The translations under genes and the position numbers were made by a program. The notes under the pieces were generated by a model. The model ran no database searches. It saw only the letters and a list, made by a program, of their open reading frames with translations, and was not told the DNA's origin. A DNA stretch of 64,000 bases from Pontederia crassipes (Eukaryota > Streptophyta > Magnoliopsida > Commelinales > Pontederiaceae), in NCBI GenBank assembly GCA_030549335.1, contig CM060198.1, positions 59,349,453 through 59,413,452 of the forward strand, read 5' to 3'. Below, piece by piece: positions 48,884 through 59,465 of the stretch (positions are counted from its first letter, which is position 1; every line of letters begins with the position of its first letter).

Positions 48884-49550
48884 TGTCACGGGGCGTTTCC
48901 CGTGACACGAAGCGTGAAGCCTCGCGGCACCAGTGCCGCTCAACTTATAGCCCTCGGCCGCTCAGCGCCGAAAACATGGAACACATGCAGCCGCCCCGCA
49001 CTGCGTAATATTGCGGAGTACCAAGTTATCCGCCCTTAGGGCATTTATCTTGTAAGGCCGTCCTTATGAATGGCCAAGTAGGTGACGTTCCCGTAGGATA
49101 CGTCTTTTGCATCTTCAATATGTAACAAGACTCCTATACCTACGGTACACTGGGAGGAGTTCACTAGTGCCTTCCGAGGCCCAATTGTATGTTATGTTTC
49201 ATCATATTTAATACAAGCAAGCTTTCCTTTAATTCTAGTGTCATGGCCTTGAGCGTGGGGTGGCAACCCACATCGGTGTCCCTTCGTGGCGTCCCGTGGT
49301 CCCTTCGTCGCACCTTCGGGCTTTAAGCGCCCAAGCGCCAACATTAGTGCCGCAACGCGCTAATGCCACGGTCTCGTGACGAGTAGTCCAACACTCTAGT
49401 CATGTCCGTGTTTGAATGCCTATAAGAGCGACTCTCGGCAAAGTCGTCTCGACCATAAAACTTCCGCTGCAAACTCAAAACAGGCTTGGCTAGGTGCCTA
49501 TCCGCCTAGTCGCCGTACGTGGTCTAGTGTCCGAGAATGACCCCGGGACA
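48884..49550 (+). repeat. 3' LTR
   Basis: A 667-bp copy of the 5' LTR with about 1% divergence. It is followed directly by the CGCT target duplication. Confidence 0.95.
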
Positions 49551-49554
49551 CGCT

Positions 49555-50061
49555 CACATGCCACGCCCATACTACTTAATGACCGTGATTGGATCATGAT
49601 CTCTCTCTCTCTCTCTCTCTCAAATGCCCACATCACATAAAATGGACACAAAATGGTCGTAGTCCGACATGGCGATGTGTACGTGTCACTGCCTCTAGGT
49701 GGCAAGGAGATTTTTTTTTCCTTCCTTTTGATAGGCATTCGGGCATTGTCTAAGTAATTAATATCTGACTAATTTAAAATATATACTATATTAATTTTTT
49801 AATCAGTTTGATAACTCTAATAATAAAAAAAATTGAACTGTGAGTTTCTTTTGTCGATTAATTGTCACATAGTAGATTCTTTAATTCATATATAGTGAAT
49901 GACTTGGTTCTCTTGCGTAAAAAATCTCCTCTTTTTTTTCTTTTTTAAATTACAACAGATATCATTTTAAAAAGAAAATTTTAGCTCATAATTAACGCAT
50001 GATTCATGCATTTTGCAAAAAGAAAAACGAAGAATGCAAATCATATACATATTTTACCAAT

Positions 50062-50109
<48 letters not shown>

Positions 50110-51219
50110 ACAGAAATGTATGCTATTATTTGAAGTTGATACATGCTTTAACTTATTTTAAGATATAATATATCATTTGAACACGTGTCGGTTCTGGTGT
50201 TATTATCTTACAAAATTAAATAAAAAGCTACATATATTTATACGAATAATATGTGACAAATAGCTTAATTGGTGAAGGGTGGTGGCGAGCGGGAAAAGGA
50301 GACAACTTGTGAGGGCAGAAGGCAGCGGTGAGCAGGAAATGGAGATGATATGCAATGGCGGAGGGTGGATGATGACATCGATCGATCTACCTCTTGGAGG
50401 AGGAGTGATCTGTGCCGATCGATTTGCGCGTGGAGGGTGAAATCGTGAAAGACTCTTGGATCGGGGATAGGGAGGAGAACACGACCTCCCCTCGCCGAGA
50501 TCCCTCCCTCTCCGGAGCTCCATCACCTACCGTCATTGCCCATCGGTCAATGTCATCGCACATAGAGGGGAAATGAAAGAAGAACTACTCAATCCATTGT
50601 GACGCATAGCACAATTGCCCATCTCATTCATCGCGTAGAGAAGAACTACCCAAACCACTCAAACTGACTCGAACTGGACGCGCCTTCATCTCATCCGTCC
50701 ATCGATGACCATTTTGGATCGGATGGCTCCTGATGCATGATCGCACTGTGCTACCATTTTTTGTGGTAGCACACTAATTTTCCTCATATATATATATATA
50801 TATATATATATAGTGGTAGCACGCTAATTTTCCTCATATATAAATATATATAAAGAATATTAGCATGCAAGTATAAACCACGAAATCACATTCTCTAGGC
50901 CTTCGTAACAATATTATTCAATCTAACGGTATAGATTACATGTGTTTTGGTCCATTAGGTCAAAATGATGTTGATCCAAAAGATATCCACTCATATTTTA
51001 TTTTATATTATTTTAAGTGCCAAGTTAAGCATTGTTAGATATGCAACCCTTTAGTTAAAATATGCATATATCATCAATGTGGATTTTTTTCCCGCAAAAC
51101 ACATATGAAATCAATGGAAAAAAGGAAAAAAAAAGAAATATTTATGGCATAATTATATTATTATTGGAACAAAGTTTTTATACCCTATATAATTATATTT
51201 TGATAATACAAACCTCTAA
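49555..51219. other. Intergenic DNA between the LTR element and the CACTA element
   Basis: No gene is supported. There is a CT run near 49602-49620, a long (TA)n run at about 50066-50107, and a GC-richer block at 50260-50760 whose minus-strand frame (50203-50526) has no recognisable domain. A hairpin and a short direct repeat occur at 50747-50845. Confidence 0.5.
50747..50773. other. Perfect 10-bp-stem hairpin
   Basis: TGTGCTACCA, a 7-base loop (TTTTTTG), then TGGTAGCACA. CTAATTTTCCTCATATATA follows at once, and the block GTGGTAGCAC-x-CTAATTTTCC recurs at about 50813-50845 after an AT run. It could be the edge of a small transposon, but no matching distant end was found. Confidence 0.6.
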
Positions 51220-51571
51220 CACTACAAAAAAGTGTCAATTAGCATTCGATAATTAGTGTCCGAATATAATTCAACACAAAATAATCACTAAATGCATCAG
51301 ACTGGGGGATCGACCATTAAAATTGATCGTTAGATTCGTGTCGGACGCTTATTGCCTATTGCTTTGTGTCCGATCTATGATCTGTCACAAAGGGTAAGTG
51401 GACATAATGTTGACTAAGCGACAGATGCTAATCTGACGCTTAGTTTATTAACTAAAGTTTTTTATGGCCCCAATTTTATTAGGGAACAAGTTTTACGGTT
51501 CCTAGCTACCAAGTTCTTCCAGCGTTCATCTTCACGACTCCCTTTTCTCCGCCGATGATTCCATCTGCTCC

Positions 51572-51875
51572 CTTGGAATTGAGTAGGGAAGCGAGCGGGA
51601 CTCCATCTGCTCCGACCCCTGAAGAGGTTATCTCAGCTCCTTTCTTCGTTGTCTCCTCCGCCGCCGACGCACTTGGAATCAAGCAAGGAAAGGAGGGGGA
51701 CTCCATCTGCTCCGACCCCTGAATTAAGAGGTTATCTCAAATCCTTTCTTCGTTGTCTCCTCCACCGACAACGCGCTTGGAATCGAGCAGGGAAGCGAGC
51801 GAGACTCCATATGCTCCAACCCCCAAGGAGGTTATCTCGACTCCTTTCTTCACTATCTCTTTGTCTATGTCTCTT
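51572..51875 (+). repeat. Three-copy tandem repeat in the CACTA 5' region
   Basis: Units begin CTTGGAAT at 51572, 51672 and 51776, so the period is 100 then 104 bp. Each carries GACTCCATCTGCTCCGACCC, GAGGTTATCTC and TCCTTTCTTC blocks. The frames over it are not genes. Confidence 0.9.
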
Positions 51876-52607
51876 CTCATATCCTCTCTTCGCTTGGTTG
51901 GTATGATTCGTTTGGATTGACTTGTTTTTTTTCTTTTCTTTTTCTATTGTGATCCATCTTGCCTGATCACAGGCATCACAGTTCATACCTCTGCCCACCT
52001 CTTCAATGGTGTGCTGATTTCTGGTCGTTTTACTCTTTAGGGTTTGCGATCATATATGAGCTTGCCATCAAGTTCGAATCATCTTTGGGAGAAGGTGATG
52101 CATCGCTGACTGGAAGAGGCTCAGCGTGGTGGAAGAAGAAGAGCATTGGACGGAGGACAAAGGAAGGACGATCCAACATCCTCCCACTGGTATGACATTT
52201 TGTTCATTATTCATTTTTTGGGGGGATTCATGAAGTAATACGCTCACAAAAGTGATCATCTTCATTTCTGTCGACGATCATATCTGCAAGCTCTTCAAGG
52301 CAGGCATTAGGAGGTGGACAATCTTTTACTGAGGAGGCCAATCGCTTCTTTTGCACGATTGCTAAAAAGGTGCATAGATGGACAATCTTTTGCACAATTG
52401 CTGCTTTTTTAGGTTTAAGCTTAGCTAATTATTATCCATCAAATGATGATTCTTCAATCTATATTTGGTTGAAATTACTTATCATGCATGCAATTCTTAC
52501 CCTTAATGTTTATTAATGCATAGAAACCCTTCAAGTCAAACTTTACACTTGAATTAATGATTATTAGTGGTCTGATTCTTGATATTATTTTATAAAATTA
52601 ATGTATA

Positions 52608-53726
52608 TTGCATAGAATGTTTGTTCTAGAAAATCATAAATGGATGTATAATAACACTCGTGGTCGTAGAGAATTAACTCAAGAATTCATAGGTGGAGTT
52701 GACGAATTTGTTAATTATGCATGTCAATTTCAAATTTTCTTAAACGAAGGAACAATAAGATGCCCTTGTTCGAAGTGTTGCAGTGAAAAGTTGCTAAAAC
52801 CAGAAGAAGTGAAAGTTCATTTATATAAAAAAGGATTCGAACCTAGATACTTGTATTGGACAGATCATGGCAAGGAACAACTTGATATGATTGCAGATGT
52901 GGATAGTGATAACAATGACATGATTATGGAGGATAATGCAGCCAATAGATATGAGAATTTGATGTATGATGCTGCTGCAATGGACTTATCCAGGAGTAAT
53001 TTTCGAGATGGTGCTGAGGAGCTTCCTTATCCAGAAGTCGATGAATTTTTTAATCTACTAAATGCATCGAGTAAACCAATATGGCTTGGCCGCAAGACAC
53101 ATTCTGAGTTGTCTTTAGCACGGTGAATGTTGAGTCTAAAAGCTAACTATAATGTGTCACAAGTATGTTTTGATTCATTTATGGAGATACTAAGGGAGGT
53201 GGCTCCACTTGAATTAAGAATTCCATTGAATTATTATAGAAAGAGAAAGTTGGTTTCTAAACTTGGCATTCATTCAAAGAAAATAGATTATTGTGTTAGC
53301 GGTTGCAGGTTATATGATGATGAAAATAAAACTAAGCAATGTCAATTTTGTGGTGCTGAAAGATATAAACCATGAAAAACAAACACCAAACATAAAAATG
53401 GAATTCCAATTAAACGAATGCATTATCTACCTCTTATTCCAAAACTTAAGATGTTATATTCCTTGATAAGTTCAGCTGCACGTATGAGATGACATGCTGA
53501 ACATATAACGAAACATGGTGTAATGTCTCACCCTTCTGATGGTGAAGCGTGGAAATATTTTGACAAAACTTTTTTTGAATTTGCATATGATTGTAGAAAT
53601 GTCAAATTTGGTTTATGTAGAGATGGTTTTTCTCCGTACAATCAATCGACTTCTACTTATTCTTGTTGGCTTATGATAGTTACTCCATATAATTTGCCTC
53701 CTGAATTATATATGACTGCTCTATAA
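52608..53726 (+). pseudogene. CACTA TNP2-type transposase remnant
   Basis: One reading frame carries a transposase-associated domain at 52630-52880 (KWMYNNTRGRRELTQEFIGG, then IRCPCSKC and VKVHLYKKGFEPRYLYWTDH). It then enters the TNP2 region (YDCRNVKFGLCRDGFSPYNQ, then YSCWLMIVTPYNLPPELYM). The frame is interrupted by in-frame stops at 53124, 53373, 53490 and 53724 with no frameshift between them. The zinc-knuckle-like CxC-x2-C is kept. The catalytic C-terminal part is missing. The gene is dead. Confidence 0.88.
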
Positions 53727-53770
53727 ATGTTTTTTACTTGCATTATTCTTGGCCCTCAGTCCTAAGAGCA

Positions 53771-55561
53771 AGATAGGCATTTACTTATAGCCACTAATTG
53801 CCGAGTTAAAAATACTATGGTCAGGTATTTTTAACTTATGATGTATATACCAAACAATTTTTTTTAATTGGGTTATCATCAAGTACTTTTGAATTCTCTA
53901 CTATTTTATTCTTATTGGAACTTTGGCTACAGATTGACATGAGATGTTTATGGATTGTTTATGGCTACTACTTTATTCTTACTTCTTAGGTTCTTGATTC
54001 AATTGATGGTACGTATACAGGATGCAAATCCAAGATAAATATTAGACTATGCTAATTAGAATTTTTTTAAAGATAAATATCAAAATTGTAGATAATTCTG
54101 TTATCCTTTCATAAAAAATCACATCATTTAGATAATTGTAAAAAATATATTATAAAAGAATACAGAGGAATAGCGGATGTTCGCTCCAAGAAATGGATGC
54201 TCATCGTGCCAGTAATGATTATATGCCAACAACTGGTCCGAAATGAGCGCCAGCTAGAAGAAATGAAAATTTTCTTAATGAAAAAATGTACAAAATAATT
54301 TTTGAAGACCAATGACTATAAGAAGATTGGAGGTTATAAAAAATATTCAAAACACATCCAAAACTTTTAAGAGAAGTTAAGCAAACCCATGTATTTATCC
54401 AAAAAGTCATATTGCGTGTAAAATTTGTAAATCTTTCTATTTCTTTCTTACTCTCTTTGTATGAGCTTCCAATTATGAAAAAGAGATTGTGGAGTGCTAT
54501 AGTAATTTTGTAATAGGTGGTTTAGCTCTTAAGTTACAATTTGTTGTGCCTTACTTCTTGAGCGGAGAAAATATGTATGTGAAAGCTTACTAAGAGAAGA
54601 GATTGTCTTGCCTTTCGAAGCAGAAAAGAAACTCGTGTAAAGATTTCTTCCTTGCCCTATTTGAAATCAAGGAATGGTACTAGTAAAATATTCTTCAACG
54701 ATATCAAGGTCAAAGTCGGAATGGTAACGTTGTGACCAAACCTTATCAACAAACCTCTCGATCGGAGTGTTCATTCTCTCACTATCACTTCATACTTTGT
54801 TATGCATATGATTTAAGCATGATTGTGTCTGATTTTAAGTTTACCGAAATGATTTTATGCTTCTATGACATATTTCATAAAATTCATATTTTCAATAAAA
54901 TATTAATTCACCCATGTCTTGTGATATAAAAATTACACCATAGCATGTGTAAACATTACTAATGAAATTACATGGCAATAAATGATTTTTCCATATTAGG
55001 ATTATTCTCTGTACAGTTTTATACTGATCTTGAATTGTCACTATGATAGAGTATTAGCTTATATCTACAAAGAAGTTACAATTCTTAATATTTGAATTCT
55101 TAACAAACTTATATATCAAACTAATTCATTCAATAGGCAACTGAATTGGTGGATTCAGTCACATGAGAGAAGGAAAAAAAAGATATGAGGAATTAATAAT
55201 ATCAAAGCCATCGGAAGGTATATAAGGCTCGTTTGACTTAGTTAATATAGAATAGACGTTAAATTGAAGTACCGATAAAGAATTTAATAATTAAAATTAA
55301 TTTTAAAAGTAAAAAATTATGTATTTAATAATAATATAATTATAATACTCAAATAATAAAAAAATAATATTATGATGAAAGGACATGAATAAAAATTATG
55401 TATATTTTAAGATAATATATTTTGTGATCAAACTCATCAAATTTTTTTGTCCAATAAAATAAGTTGAGGCTCTCTGACTTTTTTTCCCTCAATTATAACT
55501 AGATAAAATAAAAGTTTATCAATTTTTTTAAATTATCAAATAAAGAGAAAATTTTAAACCA
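53771..55561. other. Intergenic DNA with repeat debris
   Basis: No gene is supported; the frames at 54124-54410 and 54732-54929 have no recognisable content. The stretch 54480-54780 has the feel of an old Copia LTR end, but no paired structure was found. From 55200 to 55560 the DNA is very AT-rich. Confidence 0.45.
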
Positions 55562-55571
55562 ATTTATAAAT

Positions 55572-56044
55572 GAATAAATTACATCAAATACTATCCAACT
55601 TTAAGCGCTTTTCCAATGTTATCTTCAAAATTCACTTTGTAATAAGAGTACCCTCCTTTTAATTTGTTTCACCAACTACTCTTTTCATTTATTATAGGCG
55701 ATTTCTCAGTCGTCCGTTGATGTGATGTCTACGCGATAGTTTTCTCTCTCCTCCACACCAACAATAGTCTGACGTGACATCATTAAAAAATAAATAAAAA
55801 TTGAAGGATGTCATCAGTGTCGGACGCGCAGAAGGGGGCCCTCCCTACGTAGCCTCGTCGGCATTGGATGCATAGAAAGCTCATAGGGGTTGCAATCCAC
55901 GCTCCCTTTTGCACTGTGTGCGTTGTCGATGCACACAAGCAAAAAAAAAAGGGGGGGGGGGGGAGCTACGGCATCGGAGCTCGCAGACCGTCATCCCCCT
56001 CTACACGTCCGGTGTCGAAGGTCGAGGGGAGGGGGCGTCGTCCC

Positions 56045-56088
<44 letters not shown>

Positions 56089-56378
56089 CATGTCCGGCGC
56101 CGACGAGGCTCCGCAGGGGAAGGGGGCCTCGGAGGCAGCGCCGATCCTTCAAATTTTATTTTTTAATGATGCTATGTCGGATAATTACTTATTTGGAGGA
56201 GAGTGAAAATTACAGCGTCGACGTTACATCAATGGACGATCGAAAAATTGTCAATAAATAGGTGAAAAGAGTATTTAGTGAAATAAGTTAAAAGATGGAG
56301 AATAATTTTGTTACAAAGTGAAATTCGAAAATAACGCTAAAAAATATAAGGTTGGAGGGTATTTGGTGTAAATTATTC
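55572..56378. mobile_element. Non-autonomous long-TIR element, probably Mutator-like
   Basis: The element is 807 bp. The left end (55572-55740) and right end (56205-56378) form imperfect inverted repeats of about 165 bp. Paired blocks include GAATAAATTACATCAAATAC with GAATAATTTACACCAAATAC, TTCACTTTGTAATAAGAGTA with TTCACTTTGTAACAAAATTA, and CGTCCGTTGATGTGATGTC with CGTCCATTGATGTAACGTC. Flanks ATTTATAAAT (55562-55571) and ACTTATCAAT (56379-56388) match at 8 of 10 bases, consistent with an aged 10-bp duplication. There is no transposase. The interior holds a G13 run (55951-55963) and a C42 run (56046-56087), so the proline- or glycine-rich frames there are artefacts. Confidence 0.78.
56046..56087 (+). 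repeat. Poly-C tract (C42)
   Basis: A cytosine homopolymer of 42 bases inside the long-TIR element, about 80 bp after a G13 run at 55951-55963. On a single strand the two could pair. The assembled length may be unreliable. Confidence 0.9.
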
Positions 56379-56388
56379 ACTTATCAAT

Positions 56389-57062
56389 TGCAATCTTAAC
56401 CAAACAATCCGATAATATGTTTTAATACTAAAATTCAATTGTTGCAATGGACCAGTAGCACGATAATGTTTACACATAAGAGTAAGGAATAAAAAACTCA
56501 ACAATTCTTTTTCAGTCTAAATTTATGTCGTCATGTTCACCTGACTGATTCGATGTTTAAATAAAAATAAAATAGCAAATCCTACTTAGATTGGTCTTCT
56601 AGAAATGGAATTTGTGCTAAAACCTGACAATATTTGATCATACGTGTTTTGCATTGTAATTGTAAATGTCCTGGGACCAAATCGATTTCTGTCTCGATCG
56701 TGTGTGAACAAGTGAGACAACTCCCAGTTGACCCGGACGCAATTAATTCACTTCTCATCTAAATCCCGATATTGTTTTTGTTTTAGTTAACTTACAAGCA
56801 AAAATTAAAGAGGATGATTACTTTTTCTATGACAGTGATCGAAAAAAAAGAAGATATTGTTAGGATTTATGTACGAAAGAAATGTGTTTAAAGAACGAGA
56901 ATTTTATGTTGACATATAATTTTATTAGATAAAAAATCGAAGATAATAATTTAGATTTTTTTTATCCGGATCACTCCATAATATTTTGGTCGAGTGGCTC
57001 CATACTCCACGCTCCTCGATTGGGGGATCCCCCTTAATCTCTACAGGGTTGCTAATCGAGTA
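56389..57062. other. Intergenic DNA
   Basis: No gene or element ends were recognised. The sequence is moderately AT-rich and precedes the left copy of the 37-bp direct repeat around the plastid insertion. Confidence 0.45.
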
Positions 57063-57099
57063 AGTGCGATGACGTCTTTTATTTCGGCTCAATCAAGAT
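57063..57099 (+). repeat. 37-bp direct repeat, left copy
   Basis: AGTGCGATGACGT...CAATCAAGAT matches 57951-57987 with only two C/T differences. The pair brackets the plastid-derived insert. Confidence 0.85.
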
Positions 57100-57950
57100 G
57101 CCTATTGTGTGTGTTAATTTCTTGATTAATTGTAGAAAAGAAAGATTTTCTTTTTTCATTTTTTTAATTTGTGTTTTTTCACTCTTAATTTTTTTTATCA
57201 ATCTTGGTATCAATATACGTATTGGTCCGGCTTTACCATCAATATTCTTTTTCACACAAAAATGGAGAATTCTACAATCAAAATATTTTTTATCCATATT
57301 TTTATGCATATAAAGAATATATCTTTTTTCTAGATAATTATTAATAATACTTATCAATACATAAAATGATTCGGGGTTCAATGTATTAAAATTATACAGA
57401 ATTTAGTGATCTTTGTTTGCTTGTAATTGTTGTCTATAAATATATAAGTTTTTGTTGTCTACATATTTTTTTGCTAAAAGATCACATCCATAGTTTTTTT
57501 TTTAATTTGTATTTTTGAATTGTCATTAAATCTAGTGCATAGGAATTTTCTTTAGGGAATGAATTAATTGGTATTTTTTTATTTTTATATAAATATAACT
57601 TCATTGAGTTATTCTTTTGAATGCTACAATGTTGATTGATTTTATTTCGCCATTTTTTTTTGTTGAGATCTAGATAAATTATATTGATAATGACACTTTA
57701 ACCAATTTTTCCATTCATTCATTTTGGGGTTATAAATTTTCTTATTTCCTGATTGGGGTCAAATATTCCTCTCAATTCCCTCTTGATATCTTTCACCCCT
57801 TGTAAATCGATTTGTTGACAATTTTTTTTGTTGAAAGTTGCATATTGATCCTAGAAACACTAATTATAGATAGGTAAAAGATTTTAGAAAATAAAGTGAT
57901 TTTTTTTGTGTTTCCGACCTTTTATCACCATAGGTTAGTGATGTTTTCAT
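57100..57950 (-). pseudogene. ycf1: Nuclear plastid DNA insertion (NUPT): ycf1/tic214 fragment
   Basis: Read on the minus strand, the insert encodes decayed pieces of Ycf1, the plastid TIC214 protein. NMDKKYFDCRILHFCVKKNI parallels the plastid NLDRKYFDWKILHFYLRKKL segment, and [18 protein letters not shown] parallels KWKNWLRGNYQYDLSQTK. Both are in the right order and spacing. The frame is open at 57381-57079 and broken by stops and shifts upstream of that. Ycf1 is a long AT-rich gene, which explains the base composition. It is bracketed by 37-bp direct repeats. It cannot be functional in the nucleus. The match is from remembered sequences. Confidence 0.8.
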
Positions 57951-57987
57951 AGTGCGATGACGTTTTTTATTTCGGTTCAATCAAGAT
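57951..57987 (+). repeat. 37-bp direct repeat, right copy
   Basis: The second copy of the sequence at 57063-57099, lying just beyond the plastid-derived DNA. Confidence 0.85.
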
Positions 57988-59167
57988 ATTGTTCACTTTA
58001 AATTTTTTATCCGCACGAATTTAAAATACATTTGATAAACGAAGAGGGTAGCTACATTGACTATCCTATATTTTATCCACGTGAGACTATTCAATCAAAT
58101 CATCTTAATTTTTAAATATCATTGCTGCATATTTTCTAATCTAAATCTTAATATATATTGTTTTACGCCAATATATATTTTAAGAACCTCCAAAGAATCA
58201 ACCAGGCAACATCCAAATCATAATTTTAGACATCATAATAATCAGGATCTTTAATAGCATCCGGGATCTCACACCTTTGGCGCCTTGTTAACTTGTAATA
58301 GGAAAAAAAATTAGCCCGGTTTAAGGTAATTAATCTCGTCCTATGGTTTGATTCTTGCGAATCCTAAGTAATTAGATTATACAGACCGATAAAAATGTTA
58401 ATAATAAATTGAGAATTGCGTTTACCGATTATAAGTAGATACATGATCGTCGGGATGAAAGTTCAAAGCCGATAATATTTAAGAATTAACGCTTTTCAAA
58501 ATATATATAATATTTTTTATTCCACGCAAATGATTTTTGTTTCTACGATTACAATTTTTTGTCATCTTAAAAAAACATTTTAATACCATGTCTTAGAAAG
58601 TTCAGCTTTTTTTTTATTACTGATTTATTAACTCATTACATGATTATATTATGACGAATTTGATTTTACCACTACTATATGATTTTATTATTCTTTGTTC
58701 AACATTTTTATTTGTATCCTTCAATAAAAATAAATAAATTATACACTAAAAGAGATTATAATTAATTCTTATATATCTTATTGGTCGTCTGAGAATTCAA
58801 TCGGACGCCTGCCCGGCGATATGAACGATGATTTTCCAACTCGCGTTTTATAGAAAGAAATATTAAAATAATGATGGAAGTATTAGAAAAAAAAAGTGGC
58901 AAAAAAACTTGATAATGTTCAAATATTTATTGCTCCTTCATGTTTCTTATTTATTTATTTATTATTAGTAGTATCATTATTATTATTATAATAATAATAA
59001 TACCAGTGCACCATCTTATTTAAGCCTCTCTAAAGATCCCCGACCAGTCCACCACCACCCTCCACTCACACTTTTGCTCAATTCTTGAATTCCCACAACC
59101 ACAAGCCCCCCCTCTCTCTCTCCTCTGGCATATTCCTCTTTCTCTCTCTATCTTCCCAGGTCTCAGG
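57988..59167 (+). promoter_or_regulatory. Upstream region of the phytosulfokine gene
   Basis: AT-rich DNA without another gene; the frame at 58057-58254 has no domain. A TATTTAAG element lies at 59017-59024, about 150 bp before the start codon, with a short CT-rich leader (59105-59160) between them. This is a normal plant promoter arrangement. Confidence 0.55.
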
Positions 59168-59465
59168 ATGCATCAGAGGGTCTTCCTCCTGTGCATTGTC
59201 TTGCTCCTCTGCGCGTCCTTCGCCCATGCAATCAGGACAGCACCAGTTGATCCAAAGCAGACGATCCCTCTCAAGGTACTACTGCACCCCTTGTGGTCTC
59301 TTCTCTTTGATCTGTGGTTTAATTCCTTCTTTGGTGCAGGGTGCTGAGAAGGAGATGGGCAAGACAGCGGAAGGATGCGAAGGACTTGTGGAGGAGGAGT
59401 GCTTGCTGAGAAGGACGCTCGTCGCCCACACTGACTACATCTACACGCAGGAGCGTCATCATTAG
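59168..59465 (+). CDS. PSK: Phytosulfokine precursor, two exons
   Basis: This is the precursor of the secreted tyrosine-sulfated pentapeptide hormone phytosulfokine, which signals through PSKR receptor kinases to promote cell growth. Exon 1 is 59168-59275 and exon 2 is 59340-59465. The 64-bp intron is short but GT-AG and phase 0. The product is 77 aa, the usual length. A signal peptide occupies about 1-21 ([20 protein letters not shown], then A). The family block [20 protein letters not shown] follows, and then D-YIYTQ with the hormone at residues 69-73, preceded by the aspartate needed for tyrosine sulfation and processing. A short ERHH tail ends the protein. Without splicing the upstream frame (from 59085) gives nonsense, which supports the intron. 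AATAAA occurs at about 59584. Confidence 0.96.

Larger units (their letters stand above)
45208..49550 (+). mobile_element. Young non-autonomous LTR retrotransposon (LARD-like)
   Basis: A complete 4343-bp structure. The 5' LTR is 45208-45873 (666 bp) and the 3' LTR is 48884-49550 (667 bp). Both start TGTCACGGGG; the 5' copy ends CCCCGTGACA, a perfect 10-bp inverted pair. A primer-binding site of the initiator tRNA-Met type and a purine tract before the 3' LTR are present. Flanking target duplication is CGCT (45204-45207 and 49551-49554). The 3.0-kb interior is GC-rich but shows no recognisable gag, protease, reverse transcriptase or integrase, so the element looks non-autonomous and the open frames inside are not genes. 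The two LTRs differ at about 1% of sites; at an assumed 0.5-1.3 x 10^-8 substitutions per site per year this means roughly 0.4-1 million years. Confidence 0.92.
51220..53770 (+). mobile_element. Decayed CACTA (En/Spm) DNA transposon, 3' end missing
   Basis: The left terminus CACTACAAAAAA (51220-51231) is the canonical CACTA end. It is followed by subterminal GTGTC/TGTCCGA-type motifs to about 51460, then a three-copy 100-104 bp tandem repeat, and then transposase remains on the same strand. Coding similarity fades after about 53770 and no TTTTTTGTAGTG right end was found downstream, so the element is truncated or interrupted there. The bases before the left end are TAA, a possible half of a 3-bp target duplication. 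Confidence 0.85.

Noticed and set aside
45565-49738. Many open frames of 60-207 aa in the LTR element
   Set aside because: No recognisable gag or pol domain, frames overlap on both strands, and some lie wholly in the LTRs.
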